The notes: generated from the letters alone by a model not told the origin. Counted from the stretch's first letter, positions 38,437 to 48,797 are shown. The stretch: 64,000 bases of DNA from Flavobacterium nitratireducens (GCF_029625335.1 NZ_CP121111.1:1984001-2048000), one strand, 5' to 3'. Program-made: numbers and translations.

Positions 38437-39486
38437 TTACACATCATCAAAATCTACATAAATTGTATCTGATGTTGGGTGTGCCTGACAGCTTAAAATT
38501 AAACCTTCGGCAATTTCTTTGACTGTTAAGATTGAGTTTTTCTTCATTTCGGCACTTCCTTCTGTTACTCGGCAAAGACAGCTGCTGCAAATTCCGCCTT
38601 GGCAAGAATACGGAGCATCAATACCTTGTTTTAAGGCTGCCTCCAGAATCGTTTCTTTTTGAGACATTTCAAACGAAGTTTCTTCGTCATCCACCATAAT
38701 GGTAATTTTCGAATGTCCTGATAAATCTTTGATTTCGTTTTCAAAAGCCGAAGCCGTGAACAATTCAAACTTGATAGCCGAGTCCTTTACGTTTTTCTCT
38801 TTTAAAACATTAGAAACCGTATCAATCATCGCTTCCGGTCCGCACAAATAGAATTTTTCGAATTCTAAAGCTGCATTTTTATTATTTAAAACATAATTCA
38901 CTACCGATTTGTCTATGCGACCAAACAAAGCATCTTCTGCTCTTGCCTGACTATAAACATAGTGTACAAATAAGCGGTTTACATATTGCAAATGCAAGTC
39001 GTGTAATTCTTGGTGAAAAATGGTTTCTTCAGGAGATTTGTTCCCGTAAACCAATACAAATGAACTTTTTGGCTCACTTTTTAAAACCGATTTGATAATC
39101 GACATTACGGGAGTAATTCCACTACCAGAAACAAAAGCTACGTAATTTTTTTGACGATTAACTTCTGGTTCAAATGTAAATTTTCCTTCTGGTTTTCCTA
39201 CTTCAAGAACATCTCCAGCTTTTAATTTGTTATTAGCAAACTGAGAAAACAAACCATCTTTTACCGCTTTCACAGCAATGCGCAATTCGCCACTTTCAGG
39301 CGAAGAGCAAATAGAATACGCACGACGAATTTCTTTTCCGTCAAGGGTTAATCTTAGGTTTACATATTGTCCTGCAATGAATTTATAATTCTCTTTTAAT
39401 TCTTCAGGCACATTAAAAAGGATAGAAACAGCAGCAGCCGTTTCCCTTTTTACCTCTTTTATAAGGAGTTTCAAAAAATTTGGCAT
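38437..39486 (-). CDS. Ferredoxin-NAD(P)H reductase with C-terminal 2Fe-2S domain (PaaE-like)
   Basis: 349-aa flavin/iron-sulfur oxidoreductase. The start MPNFLKLLIKEVKRET at 39486 was chosen over an 11-codon upstream extension. The FAD-binding barrel has RRAYSICSSPESGEL (about 54-68), the NAD(P) domain has FVSGSGITPVMSI (about 107-119), and a plant-type 2Fe-2S domain has CQGGICSSCLC with a distal LSCQAHP. This order matches PaaE/Hcr-type reductases that deliver electrons to oxygenases or desaturases. No oxygenase partner is adjacent. Confidence 0.88.
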   Translation of the reverse strand: MPNFLKLLIKEVKRETAAAVSILFNVPEELKENYKFIAGQYVNLRLTLDGKEIRRAYSICSSPESGELRIAVKAVKDGLFSQFANNKLKAGDVLEVGKPEGKFTFEPEVNRQKNYVAFVSGSGITPVMSIIKSVLKSEPKSSFVLVYGNKSPEETIFHQELHDLHLQYVNRLFVHYVYSQARAEDALFGRIDKSVVNYVLNNKNAALEFEKFYLCGPEAMIDTVSNVLKEKNVKDSAIKFELFTASAFENEIKDLSGHSKITIMVDDEETSFEMSQKETILEAALKQGIDAPYSCQGGICSSCLCRVTEGSAEMKKNSILTVKEIAEGLILSCQAHPTSDTIYVDFDDV

Positions 39487-39849
39487 GTGATATAATTTTT
39501 GACAAAAATAAAAAACCATAAATAAATTAAGTCACTCTGAATAAGGAATATTTTGAAGAATATTCAAATTTTGTTTTATAAAACTATTTATTTGAAATTT
39601 TACTCTAAAAAAGTAGCTGTTTTACTAATTTCAAAGTTTACTAATGATGTGAAAACAGTGTTTTCTCAGATAATTTATGGTGATAATCCTTAAGCTTAGA
39701 TGATAGTCGTTACTACGTATTGATTTAACACAAAATCATAGCAAGCTTTTTCTTTCTTTAAATTTCTATATTTCAAAAAGAAACGTATTTTTACCAGTCA
39801 TTACACTAAAAAAACTTTTTGAAAGTTTAATGATAAAAAACGTCAATCA
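39487..39849. other. Gene-free stretch before porW
   Basis: 363 bp, AT-rich, between divergent genes. It contains a small palindrome GAAAACAGTGTTTTC at 39651-39665 and presumably the promoters of both neighbours. No ORF or RNA gene is recognisable. Confidence 0.45.
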
Positions 39850-42467
39850 TTGAAAACCAATAGATTTAAATATTACATTCCTTTAGGATGTTTGTGCATA
39901 TTAGTAGCCTGCTCTACAAGGAAGGATACTTTTTTGGCTAGAAATTCACATGCCCTAAGTACACAGTATAACATTTTATATAATGGACAAATTGCATTGG
40001 ATAAGGGAATCAAGGCAATCGATGCGAGTAACCAAGATAATTTTTGGGAACTTTTGCCAGTTGAGCCTATGAATATTGATGAAGATCTAGTGGTGGCAGA
40101 TACCTCTAAAAATGTCGATTTTGCAAAAGCAGAGGAAAAAGCAACTAAGGCTATTCAAAAGCATTCCATGTATATTAAAGGAAGGGAGCGCAACTCGCAA
40201 ATCGATGAAGCTTATATATTATTAGGTAAAGCACGTTATTACGACAAACGTTTTATTCCCGCATTGGATGCTTTTAATTATGTTTTGTATAAATATCCTA
40301 ATAGTAGCCGTATAGATGAGGCTAAAATTTGGCGTGAAAAAACCAATATGCGTTTAGGAAATGATGTTTTAGCTATTAAAAACATTTCTAAAATGCTCAA
40401 GGAAACCCATCCCAAAAAACAAATTATGGCTGATGCCAATGCTCTAATGGCTGCCTCTTTTTTGAATTTAGAGGAAAAAGACAGTGCTATTGTTCGTTTA
40501 AAAAAAGCAGTCAATTTTAGCACCCGAAACAATGAAAAAGCCAGATACCGTTTTATTATAGGACAATTGTATCAAGAGAAAGGGGATAATGATCAAGCAA
40601 GAGCTTATTTTGAAGCCGTAATTAAGATGAACCGAAAATCGGATAGAAAGTACATGATGCATTCTCAAGCCCTGTTAGCCCAGCTATTCGATTATCAAAA
40701 TGGGGACAAATTGGCCTTTGATGAAAAATACCATAAATTGTTGGAAAACAGAGAAAATCGTCCGTATTTGGATATTTTAAATCATCAAATGGCGATTTTT
40801 TATGATAAAACAGGAAAGGAAGATAAGGCTATTGAATACTATACTACCTCTTTGAGGAAATCCCAATCGGATAATTATTTAACAGCTTCCAATTATAGAA
40901 ATATTGGAAATATTCATTTCAGAAATGCTCGTTATTTACAAGCGGCTACATATTACGATAGTACTTTGGTAAAATTAAATCCTAAGACCAGAGAATTTAT
41001 TCATATTGAAAAGAGACGTAAAAATTTGGATGAAGTTATTTTCTACGAAGCAATTGCACTTAGGAATGATAGTATCCTTAGAGTAGTAGCATTACCAGAA
41101 GCAGAAAAAATAGCGTACTACGAAGAGCAAATCCAAAAGTTTAAAAAAGAGGATGAGGCTAAAAAAAGTTAGAAGAAAAAGAAGCTGAAAAGCAAAAAAA
41201 CATCGAAAGAAATAACAAAGCGGCAGTAAACGACGGTCCTGTATCCGCTAATAACCCAGTAGCGGCACTTCCATTTGCACCGCCCTCAATGGCAAATCTT
41301 CCATCGGAAAACAGTTTTTATTTTTACAATCCCAATACAGTTTCTTTTGGAAAAGTAGCATTTAAGAAAAATTGGGGCAAACGTACTTTAGGAGGCTATT
41401 GGAGACTCTCTTCGACATCGAGTCTTGCTAATCAGCAACAAAATGATTCTACAGCGGTAGTTTCAGAAGAAGCAACAGCCGGAAATCCAAAACCAGTAGA
41501 GGAAGTAAATCCAAGATATACTCCAGATTTTTATATTGGGCAATTACCTACAGCAACAACAGCTATTGATAGTATTGCTAAGGAACGTAATGATGCTTAT
41601 TATCAATTAGGAGTTATTTACAAAGAGAAGTTCAAAGAAAATGAACTAGCAGCCAAAAAACTCGAGCAATTATTGAGCTATCAACCCGAAGAAAAATTGG
41701 TCCTTCCTATTATGTACCATTTGTATAAAATTTATCAAACTTTTGATAGCGAAAAAGCAGAAACCTACAGAAGTAAGATTCTTGCACAGTATCCTGACTC
41801 AAGATATGCTCAAATACTCAATAATGCTAATGTTGTAATCGATGAAGGGAGTCCAGAAGTGGTTTATAAAAAAATCTACCAGCAATACCTTAACGAAGAA
41901 TTTGATGTGGTGATGGCAAAAATTGACGGATTAATTAATCAATTTTCAGGTGAAGAAATTGTCTCTAAATTAGAATTGCTTAAAGCCAATACGATTGGAA
42001 AACAAAATGGATTAGCAGCATACAAAGCAGCCTTGGAAAATGTAGCCAGCAATTATCCTAATACCGAAGAAGGTAAAAATGCTACGAGTATCTTAGCAGA
42101 ACAAATTCCGTTGTTAGAAAATAAAAATTTTGAAAAAACAGCATCCAAAAATTGGAAAATTTTATATCCTGTAGCAATAACAGCACTAAATGATAAAAAA
42201 ACGATTGAGGAGAAAATAGCTAAATTTATTCAGCTTGAAAACACCTCAAAAATGAACGTAAGCTATCAAAATTATGATGCTACCAGTGGATTTGTAATTG
42301 TTCAGGGTATTAGTTCACAGGACTATGCTAATTATGTTGCCTCAATGCTTAAGGAAAATCCAACTTATAAAATGGAAACTGCAGCAATTGTAATATCAAA
42401 CGAAAATTACAATCTTGTGCAAATGAAGAAAAATCTAAATTTATATTTAGAATTTAAAAAGCAATAA
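39850..42467 (+). pseudogene. porW: PorW/SprE-like TPR lipoprotein (gliding motility / type IX secretion), frameshifted
   Basis: Lipoprotein of the type IX secretion/gliding machinery (SprE in F. johnsoniae, PorW in Porphyromonas). The TTG start gives MKTNRFKYYIPLGCLCILVACS with a lipobox-type Cys, then STRKDTFLARNSHALSTQYN and many TPR helices. The frame breaks at the A7 run 41161-41167. One more A gives EAKKKLEEKEAEKQKNIE and continues through the second frame to 42467, for 872 aa, close to the size I recall for SprE. Bactofilin and ATP synthase genes follow, an arrangement I recall from flavobacteria. An interrupted gene would predict a secretion/gliding defect, so an error is the likelier reading. 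Confidence 0.8.
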
Positions 42468-42838
42468 TGATGTTTAATAAAAAAGAAAAACCGTATACTG
42501 ACCTTTTAGGAAAAACCAATCGAATAGTGGAAGGTACGGTAATAAAAGGGGATATCGTTTCTATGGCTGATTTTAGATTGGATGGAGAATTAATAGGTAA
42601 TTTTCAATCTACAGGTAAATTGGTTATTGGGCCTTCGGGCAGTGTTACAGGTGATATAAGTTGCAACAATATTGATATTGAAGGGAAATTTAAAGGAAAA
42701 ATTCAAGTGACGGAATTGTTAAATGTAAAATCTAAGGCGAGTATTCATGGTGAAGCCATTGTAGGCAAATTAGCAGTTGAACCGGGTGCCGATTTTAGCG
42801 CAACTTGTATCATGAAAAACAATCAAATAATAGAATAG
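42467..42838 (+). CDS. Bactofilin family (polymer-forming) protein
   Basis: 123-aa cytoskeletal protein forming beta-helical filaments. The repeat core runs from about 20 to 110 with GTVIKGDIVSMADFRLDGEL and GPSGSVTGDISCNNIDIEGK. Short polar N- and C-terminal tails. It overlaps the porW stop by 1 bp and abuts the next gene, so it belongs to the porW-bactofilin-atpZ operon. Confidence 0.92.
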   Translation: MMFNKKEKPYTDLLGKTNRIVEGTVIKGDIVSMADFRLDGELIGNFQSTGKLVIGPSGSVTGDISCNNIDIEGKFKGKIQVTELLNVKSKASIHGEAIVGKLAVEPGADFSATCIMKNNQIIE

Positions 42839-43069
42839 ATGGATAAAAAGCCTAACAATAAAAGAACAAGTAAATGGTTAGCCTTGATAAACATTCCAAT
42901 TCAAATGGGAGTGATCATTTTTTTGTTTTCTTATTTAGGTGATTGGCTAGATGAGAATCATCCGCATCCTAAATTCTATTACAATAAAGTGTTGGTTTTA
43001 GTAGGTGTTTTTGTGGCACTGTACAATGTGATACGTCAAGTTAATGAAATTAATAAGGATAAAGAATAG
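42839..43069 (+). CDS. atpZ: AtpZ/AtpI family protein
   Basis: 76-aa membrane protein with two helices (about 15-36 and 51-68) and the conserved GDWLDENHPHPK between them, typical of the AtpZ/AtpI group encoded upstream of F-type ATPase genes and thought to help assembly of the c-ring or cation supply. It begins immediately after the bactofilin stop. Confidence 0.85.
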   Translation: MDKKPNNKRTSKWLALINIPIQMGVIIFLFSYLGDWLDENHPHPKFYYNKVLVLVGVFVALYNVIRQVNEINKDKE

Positions 43070-43097
43070 TTAAAAATTGCTTTTTAAAACAGCAAAG

Positions 43098-43490
43098 ATG
43101 TTTGTGAAAAATTATAAAACCTATTTATTATTAGTGTTTTTAGTGCTTATAGGTTATGGGCTACACCAGTTGAGTTTTTATCTATTCAATATTAATCAAG
43201 AGCTGTTTTATTATAGTTTGGAAAAACTTTATGCTATCTTTTTTGGGCTCACATTTGTCGTTATTACGATATTATTAATCATTGAGAAGCGTAATTTTGA
43301 TCAGGTAGGAATGTCTTTTTTGTTGGTAACAACTTTCAAAATGGGTATTTATTATTTACTATTGAAACCTATTCTGGAGATTAGGCATCATGACATAACA
43401 ATTGAGAAGCGAAATTTTTTTGTTATGTTTATCCTATTTTTAACAATTGAAACAATTGTAACTATAAGAATACTAAGCAAAAAGGCTTAA
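43098..43490 (+). CDS. Four-helix membrane protein of the ATPase locus (DUF6168-like)
   Basis: 130-aa integral membrane protein, MFVKNYKTYLLLVFLVLIGY from the ATG at 43098; a TTG at 43077 would add 7 residues. Four hydrophobic helices. Its position between atpZ and atpB corresponds to AtpI in other bacteria, but the sequence is not recognisably AtpI. Probably an assembly or accessory factor. Confidence 0.65.
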   Translation: MFVKNYKTYLLLVFLVLIGYGLHQLSFYLFNINQELFYYSLEKLYAIFFGLTFVVITILLIIEKRNFDQVGMSFLLVTTFKMGIYYLLLKPILEIRHHDITIEKRNFFVMFILFLTIETIVTIRILSKKA

Positions 43491-43558
43491 AAAACAGGGT
43501 TTAGCAAGGGATTATAAAAAATATGATTTCATATCCTTTCGGATATTAATAAAAAATG

Positions 43559-43566
43559 TACCTTTG
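43559..43566 (+). promoter_or_regulatory. -7 element for atpB
   Basis: TACCTTTG matches TAnnTTTG, 41 bp before the atpB ATG, suggesting an internal promoter for the ATPase genes. Confidence 0.5.
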
Positions 43567-43607
43567 CGCCAAATTTTAGAAACGTAAATATAACATATTC
43601 TGTAATT

Positions 43608-44768
43608 ATGGTGATTATAAAGAGACCACTTAGATTGATTTTAGTAGCATTTTTAGCGTGTCTTCCGTTGATTAGTTTTGCAAATGAAGAAGTTAATTCG
43701 GTTCAAACTCATGAAGCAACCACTCATGAAGCTGTAGCTGAAGGCCACAATAAAGAAGGTCATGCAGAGTCAACTGATGTAAAATCAAAAATCAAAGCAT
43801 TTATTAATCACCACGTTTTAGATTCTCATGATTTCTCATTAACTCAAGATGATGAAACAGGAGAAAGCTGGGGATTTCCATTACCAGTTATCTTGTGGGA
43901 TAATGGTTTGCATATTTTTTCTTCTGCTAAATTTCACCACGGAAAAGAAGTAGCTGAGTCTAACGGAAATTATTATGTAATTAATCACCACGATGGTAAA
44001 ATCTATAAAACAGATGCATCAGGGACAATTCATGAGAATGAAGAAACAGGTCACCCTGACAATGTTCGTCCTATAGACTTTTCAATCACTAAAACTGTAG
44101 TTTCAATTATTGCAGCTGCAATTTTAATGTTTTTTGTTTTCACAAACTTAGCTAAATCGTATGCTAAAAATGGTGGAATTGCTACTGGAGTTGGACGTTT
44201 CTTTGAGCCACTTGTAGTGTATGTTCGTGACGAAATTGCGATCCCAAATATTGGAGAAAAGAAATACAAAAAATACATGAGTTATTTATTGACTATTTTC
44301 TTCTTTGTATTATTCTTAAATATTTTTGGATTAACACCACTTGGAATTAATGCTACTGGAAACTTTACAGTAACTTTTTCTTTGGCGCTTTTGACTTTCT
44401 TGATTACAAATTTAACTGCAAATAAAAATTATTGGGGTCACATTTTCTGGATGCCAGGTGTACCAAAACCAATGCGTATCATTTTAGCACCAATTGAATT
44501 GTTAGGAGTGTTTATCAAACCATTCTCATTAATGATTCGTTTGTATGCTAATATTTTTGCAGGTCACATTGTATTGATGAGTATCTTAGGTTTAATGTTT
44601 ATTTTCAAAAGTTGGATCGGAAGTAGTTTATCATTTGGATTAGCTTTTGTTCTTTCAATCCTTGAAATCTTGGTGGCATTTTTACAAGCCTATATTTTCA
44701 CAATGTTATCAGCACTTTATTTTGGTGCTGCTGTTGAAGAACACCACCACGAAGAAGGGCACCACTAA
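43608..44768 (+). CDS. atpB: F0F1 ATP synthase subunit a
   Basis: Proton-channel subunit of F0 in the inner membrane. It is 386 aa, long because of a Bacteroidota-type N-terminal extension: a signal-like segment (ILVAFLACLPLISFA), then a His/Glu-rich periplasmic stretch of about 140 residues. The channel helices carry KPFSLMIRLYANIFAGHI with the essential Arg. The C terminus is also His-rich (EEHHHEEGHH). Confidence 0.95.
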   Translation: MVIIKRPLRLILVAFLACLPLISFANEEVNSVQTHEATTHEAVAEGHNKEGHAESTDVKSKIKAFINHHVLDSHDFSLTQDDETGESWGFPLPVILWDNGLHIFSSAKFHHGKEVAESNGNYYVINHHDGKIYKTDASGTIHENEETGHPDNVRPIDFSITKTVVSIIAAAILMFFVFTNLAKSYAKNGGIATGVGRFFEPLVVYVRDEIAIPNIGEKKYKKYMSYLLTIFFFVLFLNIFGLTPLGINATGNFTVTFSLALLTFLITNLTANKNYWGHIFWMPGVPKPMRIILAPIELLGVFIKPFSLMIRLYANIFAGHIVLMSILGLMFIFKSWIGSSLSFGLAFVLSILEILVAFLQAYIFTMLSALYFGAAVEEHHHEEGHH

Positions 44769-44770
44769 AA

Positions 44771-44832
44771 GTTAGAAATGTGAAAGTAGAAATTAGAAGT
44801 TGTTCTAATTTCTAAGTTCTCAACTCTAACCT
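44771..44832 (+). repeat. Intercistronic hairpin atpB-atpE
   Basis: Perfect 11-bp stem AGAAATTAGAA/TTCTAATTTCT with loop GTTG (44789-44814), plus outer pairing GTTAGA/TCTAAC. May stabilise or separate the mRNA ends. Confidence 0.6.
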
Positions 44833-44866
44833 CAAAAAAGAATGTTTAATTTTTAATATATATATC

Positions 44867-45058
44867 ATGGAAATTCCACAAATTATTGGAGCTGGATTAA
44901 TCGTTATCGGAGCAGCTTTAGGTATTGGTAAAATCGGTAGTTCAGCAATGGACGCTATTGCTCGTCAACCAGAAGCTTCAGGAAAAATCCAAACAGCTAT
45001 GCTTATCGCTGCTGCACTTATTGAAGGTATTGGTTTCGCGGCTTTATTCGCAGCTTAA
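44867..45058 (+). CDS. atpE: F0F1 ATP synthase subunit c
   Basis: 63-aa proteolipid of the c-ring. Two helices flank the polar loop ARQPEASGKIQ; the ion-binding carboxylate is the Glu in AALIEGIGF of helix 2. The glycine-rich helix 1 (GAGLIVIGAALGIGKIG) is typical. Confidence 0.97.
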   Translation: MEIPQIIGAGLIVIGAALGIGKIGSSAMDAIARQPEASGKIQTAMLIAAALIEGIGFAALFAA

Positions 45059-45074
45059 TTAAAATTCAAAAAAA

Positions 45075-45110
45075 CGATAGTTGCAACGGTTGGTTGTAAC
45101 TATTGTTTTT
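45075..45110 (+). terminator. atpE-atpF intercistronic hairpin (attenuator-like)
   Basis: GATAGTTGCAA paired with TTGTAACTATTG (one G-U), followed by T5. Its location after atpE suggests partial termination or mRNA stabilisation that raises c-subunit yield; inference. Confidence 0.6.
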
Positions 45111-45179
45111 AAAATTAAAACATTACATTGCAGTCTTGCAATAAGATTAAATAAAAAATAAAACTTAGAATTATATATA

Positions 45180-45680
45180 ATGGAAAAGTTAATTAATCAG
45201 TTTGAGTTTGGTTTGTTTTTTTGGCAAGTATTAATATTTGTTGGATTAATATTTTTATTAAAAAAATTCGCTTGGAAACCTATTCTTGATGCAGTTAATG
45301 AAAGAGAAGAAGGAATCAAAAACGCATTAGTTTCTGCTGAAAACGCAAGAAAAGAAATGCAAGATCTTCAAGCTGATAATCAAAGAATTTTAAACGAAGC
45401 TAGAGCAGAGCGTGATGCTATGTTGAAAGAAGCTCGTGAGATGAAAGAGAAAATGGTTGCTGATGCTAAAAATGAAGCTCAGGCTCAAGGTCAAAAAATG
45501 ATTGATCAAGCTAAAGCTGCAATTGAAAGCGAGAAAAATGCAGCTATGGCTGAATTAAAATCTCAAGTTTCTACATTATCATTGAGTATCGCAGAAAAAT
45601 TATTGAAAGACGAATTATCTAATACTGAAGCTCAAACTAAATTAGTTGAGAAAATGTTAGGTGACGTAAAGCTAAACTAA
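45180..45680 (+). CDS. atpF: F0F1 ATP synthase subunit b
   Basis: 166-aa peripheral-stalk subunit. A single N-terminal membrane helix (FFWQVLIFVGLIFLLKKFAW, about 13-32) is followed by a long Ala/Glu/Lys coiled coil. Subunit delta follows after 4 bp. Confidence 0.95.
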   Translation: MEKLINQFEFGLFFWQVLIFVGLIFLLKKFAWKPILDAVNEREEGIKNALVSAENARKEMQDLQADNQRILNEARAERDAMLKEAREMKEKMVADAKNEAQAQGQKMIDQAKAAIESEKNAAMAELKSQVSTLSLSIAEKLLKDELSNTEAQTKLVEKMLGDVKLN

Positions 45681-45684
45681 TATT

Positions 45685-46218
45685 ATGGCAGGTACAAGAG
45701 CAGCAATTCGTTATGCAAAAGCAATCCTTGATATGGCAGACTCTATTGGAGTAGCTAGCGAGGTGAATAACGATATGATTTTAATCGCTTCAACAATTAA
45801 AAGTAATTCTGAGTTAAATACTTTTATTCAGAGTCCTACTATTAGTGTTGATGTTAAAGAAAAAGCATTGTTAGAGGTTTTTGCTTCTATTAATGGAGTA
45901 ACTAAAGGATTGTTTCATTTATTATTTGAAAATAAAAGATTCGAAATCCTTGAAGCTATTGCAGTAGCTTATTCAAGTCAATTTGATGCAGCTAATGGTG
46001 TTGAAGTAGCCAAAGTAACAACAGCTATTCCAATGGATGCAGCTTTAGAAGCTAAAGTATTGGCTAAAATTGCATCTTTGTCAGATAAAAAAGTGACAAT
46101 CAAAAATATAGTAGATCCTGCTATCATTGGAGGATTTATTTTAACTATAGGTGATAAGCAATACAATGCATCTATCGCTAACCGATTACAAGTATTAAGA
46201 AAAGAATTAAGTAACTAG
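45685..46218 (+). CDS. atpH: F0F1 ATP synthase subunit delta
   Basis: 177-aa stalk subunit linking F1 to F0. N-terminal GTRAAIRYAKAILDMA helix and the C-terminal signature DPAIIGGFILTIGDKQYNAS are family-typical. Confidence 0.95.
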   Translation: MAGTRAAIRYAKAILDMADSIGVASEVNNDMILIASTIKSNSELNTFIQSPTISVDVKEKALLEVFASINGVTKGLFHLLFENKRFEILEAIAVAYSSQFDAANGVEVAKVTTAIPMDAALEAKVLAKIASLSDKKVTIKNIVDPAIIGGFILTIGDKQYNASIANRLQVLRKELSN

Positions 46219-46255
46219 TTTTATTGCACACTAAGTGTCTAAATTATAAATTAAG

Positions 46256-47833
46256 ATGGCGGAAATCAAACCAGCTGAAATTTCAGCAATATTAAGAAAG
46301 CAAGTAGAAGGTTTTGAATCTGGCGCTACGCTAGAGGAAGTAGGAACGGTACTTCAAGTTGGAGATGGTATTGCTCGTATTTACGGGCTTTCAAATGTAC
46401 AATACGGAGAGTTAGTAGAATTTGAAAATGGTCTTGAGGCTATTGTATTGAACTTAGAAGAAGATAATGTAGGTGTGGTACTTTTAGGACCATCTACTGG
46501 AATCAAAGAAGGTTCTACTGCAAAAAGAACACAACGTATCGCTTCTCTTAAAGTAGGAGAGCAAATGGTAGGACGTGTAGTAAACACTTTAGGTCAACCA
46601 ATTGATGGTAAAGGACCAATCGGTGGAGAATTATACGAAATGCCATTGGAAAGAAAAGCTCCTGGAGTAGTTTTCCGTCAACCAGTTACTGAGCCATTAC
46701 AAACTGGAGTAAAAGCAGTAGATGCAATGATCCCAGTAGGTCGTGGACAACGTGAGTTGGTTATTGGTGACCGTCAAACAGGTAAATCAACTGTTTGTAT
46801 CGACACTATCTTAAATCAAAAAGAATTTTATGATGCTGGTAAACCAGTATTTTGTATCTATGTTGCTATTGGACAAAAAGCTTCAACGGTAGCAGGAATT
46901 GCAAAAATGTTAGAAGAAAAAGGAGCAATGGCTTATACAGTTATCGTCGCTGCTAATGCTTCTGACCCAGCTCCAATGCAAGTTTACGCTCCATTCGCTG
47001 GTGCTGCTATTGGAGAATATTTCAGAGATTCAGGTCGTCCAGCTTTAATTGTTTATGATGATTTATCTAAACAAGCTGTTGCTTACCGTGAGGTATCTCT
47101 TTTATTAAGAAGACCACCGGGACGTGAGGCATATCCTGGAGACGTTTTCTACTTACACTCTCGTTTATTAGAGCGTGCTTGTAAAGTAATCGCTGATGAC
47201 GGAATTGCTAAAAACATGAACGACTTACCAGAGTCTATCAAAGGAATCGTTAAAGGTGGAGGTTCATTAACTGCTTTACCAATTATCGAAACTCAGGCTG
47301 GTGACGTTTCTGCATATATCCCAACAAACGTAATCTCTATTACTGACGGACAAATCTTCCTTGATGGTGACTTGTTCAACTCTGGGGTTCGTCCTGCAAT
47401 CAACGTAGGTATCTCTGTATCACGTGTAGGAGGTAATGCTCAAATTAAATCAATGAAAAAAGTATCTGGTACTTTAAAATTAGACCAGGCTCAATTCCGT
47501 GAGTTAGAAGCTTTCGCTAAATTTGGTTCTGATTTAGATGCTGTTACATTAAACGTAATTGAAAAAGGAAAAAGAAACGTTGAAATCTTAAAACAAGGTT
47601 TGAACGATCCTTATACTGTAGAAGACCAAGTAGCAATTATCTATGCTGGATCTAAAAACTTATTAAGAAATGTTCCTGTTGCTAAAGTAAAAGAATTCGA
47701 GAAAGATTTCTTAGAATTCATGAACGCTAAGCACAGACCAACTCTTGATGCTTTAAAAGCAGGTAAACTTGATGATACAATTACTGATGTTATCGAATCA
47801 GTAGCGAAAGAAGTTTCTGCAAAATATAACTAA
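46256..47833 (+). CDS. atpA: F0F1 ATP synthase subunit alpha
   Basis: 525-aa non-catalytic nucleotide-binding subunit of F1. Walker A is [10 protein letters not shown] (about 172-181), Walker B ends in [10 protein letters not shown], and the alpha/beta signature is near [13 protein letters not shown]. The sequence is codon-biased toward GGT/GCT/ATC, as expected for a highly expressed gene. Confidence 0.97.
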   Translation: MAEIKPAEISAILRKQVEGFESGATLEEVGTVLQVGDGIARIYGLSNVQYGELVEFENGLEAIVLNLEEDNVGVVLLGPSTGIKEGSTAKRTQRIASLKVGEQMVGRVVNTLGQPIDGKGPIGGELYEMPLERKAPGVVFRQPVTEPLQTGVKAVDAMIPVGRGQRELVIGDRQTGKSTVCIDTILNQKEFYDAGKPVFCIYVAIGQKASTVAGIAKMLEEKGAMAYTVIVAANASDPAPMQVYAPFAGAAIGEYFRDSGRPALIVYDDLSKQAVAYREVSLLLRRPPGREAYPGDVFYLHSRLLERACKVIADDGIAKNMNDLPESIKGIVKGGGSLTALPIIETQAGDVSAYIPTNVISITDGQIFLDGDLFNSGVRPAINVGISVSRVGGNAQIKSMKKVSGTLKLDQAQFRELEAFAKFGSDLDAVTLNVIEKGKRNVEILKQGLNDPYTVEDQVAIIYAGSKNLLRNVPVAKVKEFEKDFLEFMNAKHRPTLDALKAGKLDDTITDVIESVAKEVSAKYN

Positions 47834-47845
47834 TATAAGTATTAA

Positions 47846-47887
47846 GTATTGAGTACAAAGTATCAAGATGGTCTTTGTACTTAATAC
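47846..47887 (+). repeat. Intercistronic hairpin atpA-atpG
   Basis: GTATTGAGTACAAAG pairs with CTTTGTACTTAATAC (15 bp, one G-U). Related TTAATAC/GTATTAA units flank it on both sides. Confidence 0.6.
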
Positions 47888-47910
47888 TAAAGTCTTAATA
47901 CAAAAGAAAA

Positions 47911-48771
47911 ATGGCAAATTTAAAGGAAATCCGTAATAGAATTACTTCCGTTTCATCTACGATGCAAATCACATCGGCGATGAAAATGGTTTCTGCAGCT
48001 AAGCTTAAAAAAGCTCAGGATGCAATTACAGCCATGCGCCCTTATGCCGAAAAATTAACGGAATTATTACAAGGTCTTTCTGCGACTCTTGAAGGAGGAG
48101 TAGGAGAAGAATTTACTACACAACGTGAAATTAAAAAAGTGTTATTAGTAGCGATTACTTCTAACAGAGGTTTGTGTGGTGCTTTTAATTCAAACGTAAT
48201 TAAAGAAGTTAAAAATCGTGCTGCATTTTATGCAGGAAAACAAGTTGACGTTTTTGCTATTGGTAAAAAAGGAAATGATGTTTTAAGCAAAACTAACAAT
48301 GTAATCTCAAATCAAAGTGCAATCTTTGATACTTTGACTTTTGATAACGTAGCTGCAATTGCTGATACATTAACTGAAAAATTTGTTGCAGGAGAGTACG
48401 ACAGAATTGAATTGGTGTATAACCAATTTAAAAATGCGGCTACTCAAATCGTTCAAACAGAACAATTTTTACCGTTAGCTCCTGTTAAATCGGATGTAAA
48501 TGTTGCTGCTTCTGATTACATTTTTGAACCATCTAAAGAAGAGATTGTGTTGACTTTGATTCCTAAATCATTAAAAACACAATTGTACAAAGGAATCCGT
48601 GATTCATTTGCTTCAGAACATGGTGCACGTATGACGGCTATGCATAAAGCAACTGATAATGCAACTGCGTTGAGAAATCAATTGAAATTAACATACAACA
48701 AAGCACGTCAGGCTGCTATTACTAACGAAATCTTAGAGATTGTTGGTGGAGCGGAAGCCTTGAATGCTTAA
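47911..48771 (+). CDS. atpG: F0F1 ATP synthase subunit gamma
   Basis: 286-aa central rotor subunit. The N-terminal coiled coil LKEIRNRITSVSSTMQITSA and the C-terminal LRNQLKLTYNKARQAAITNE are the paired helices. ITSNRGLCGAFNSNV lies in the Rossmann-like middle domain. It is the last ATPase gene here; atpD and atpC are absent and are presumably elsewhere, as usual in this phylum. Confidence 0.96.
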   Translation: MANLKEIRNRITSVSSTMQITSAMKMVSAAKLKKAQDAITAMRPYAEKLTELLQGLSATLEGGVGEEFTTQREIKKVLLVAITSNRGLCGAFNSNVIKEVKNRAAFYAGKQVDVFAIGKKGNDVLSKTNNVISNQSAIFDTLTFDNVAAIADTLTEKFVAGEYDRIELVYNQFKNAATQIVQTEQFLPLAPVKSDVNVAASDYIFEPSKEEIVLTLIPKSLKTQLYKGIRDSFASEHGARMTAMHKATDNATALRNQLKLTYNKARQAAITNEILEIVGGAEALNA

Positions 48772-48797
48772 TAGAAAAGTTCATTTTCATATATAGA

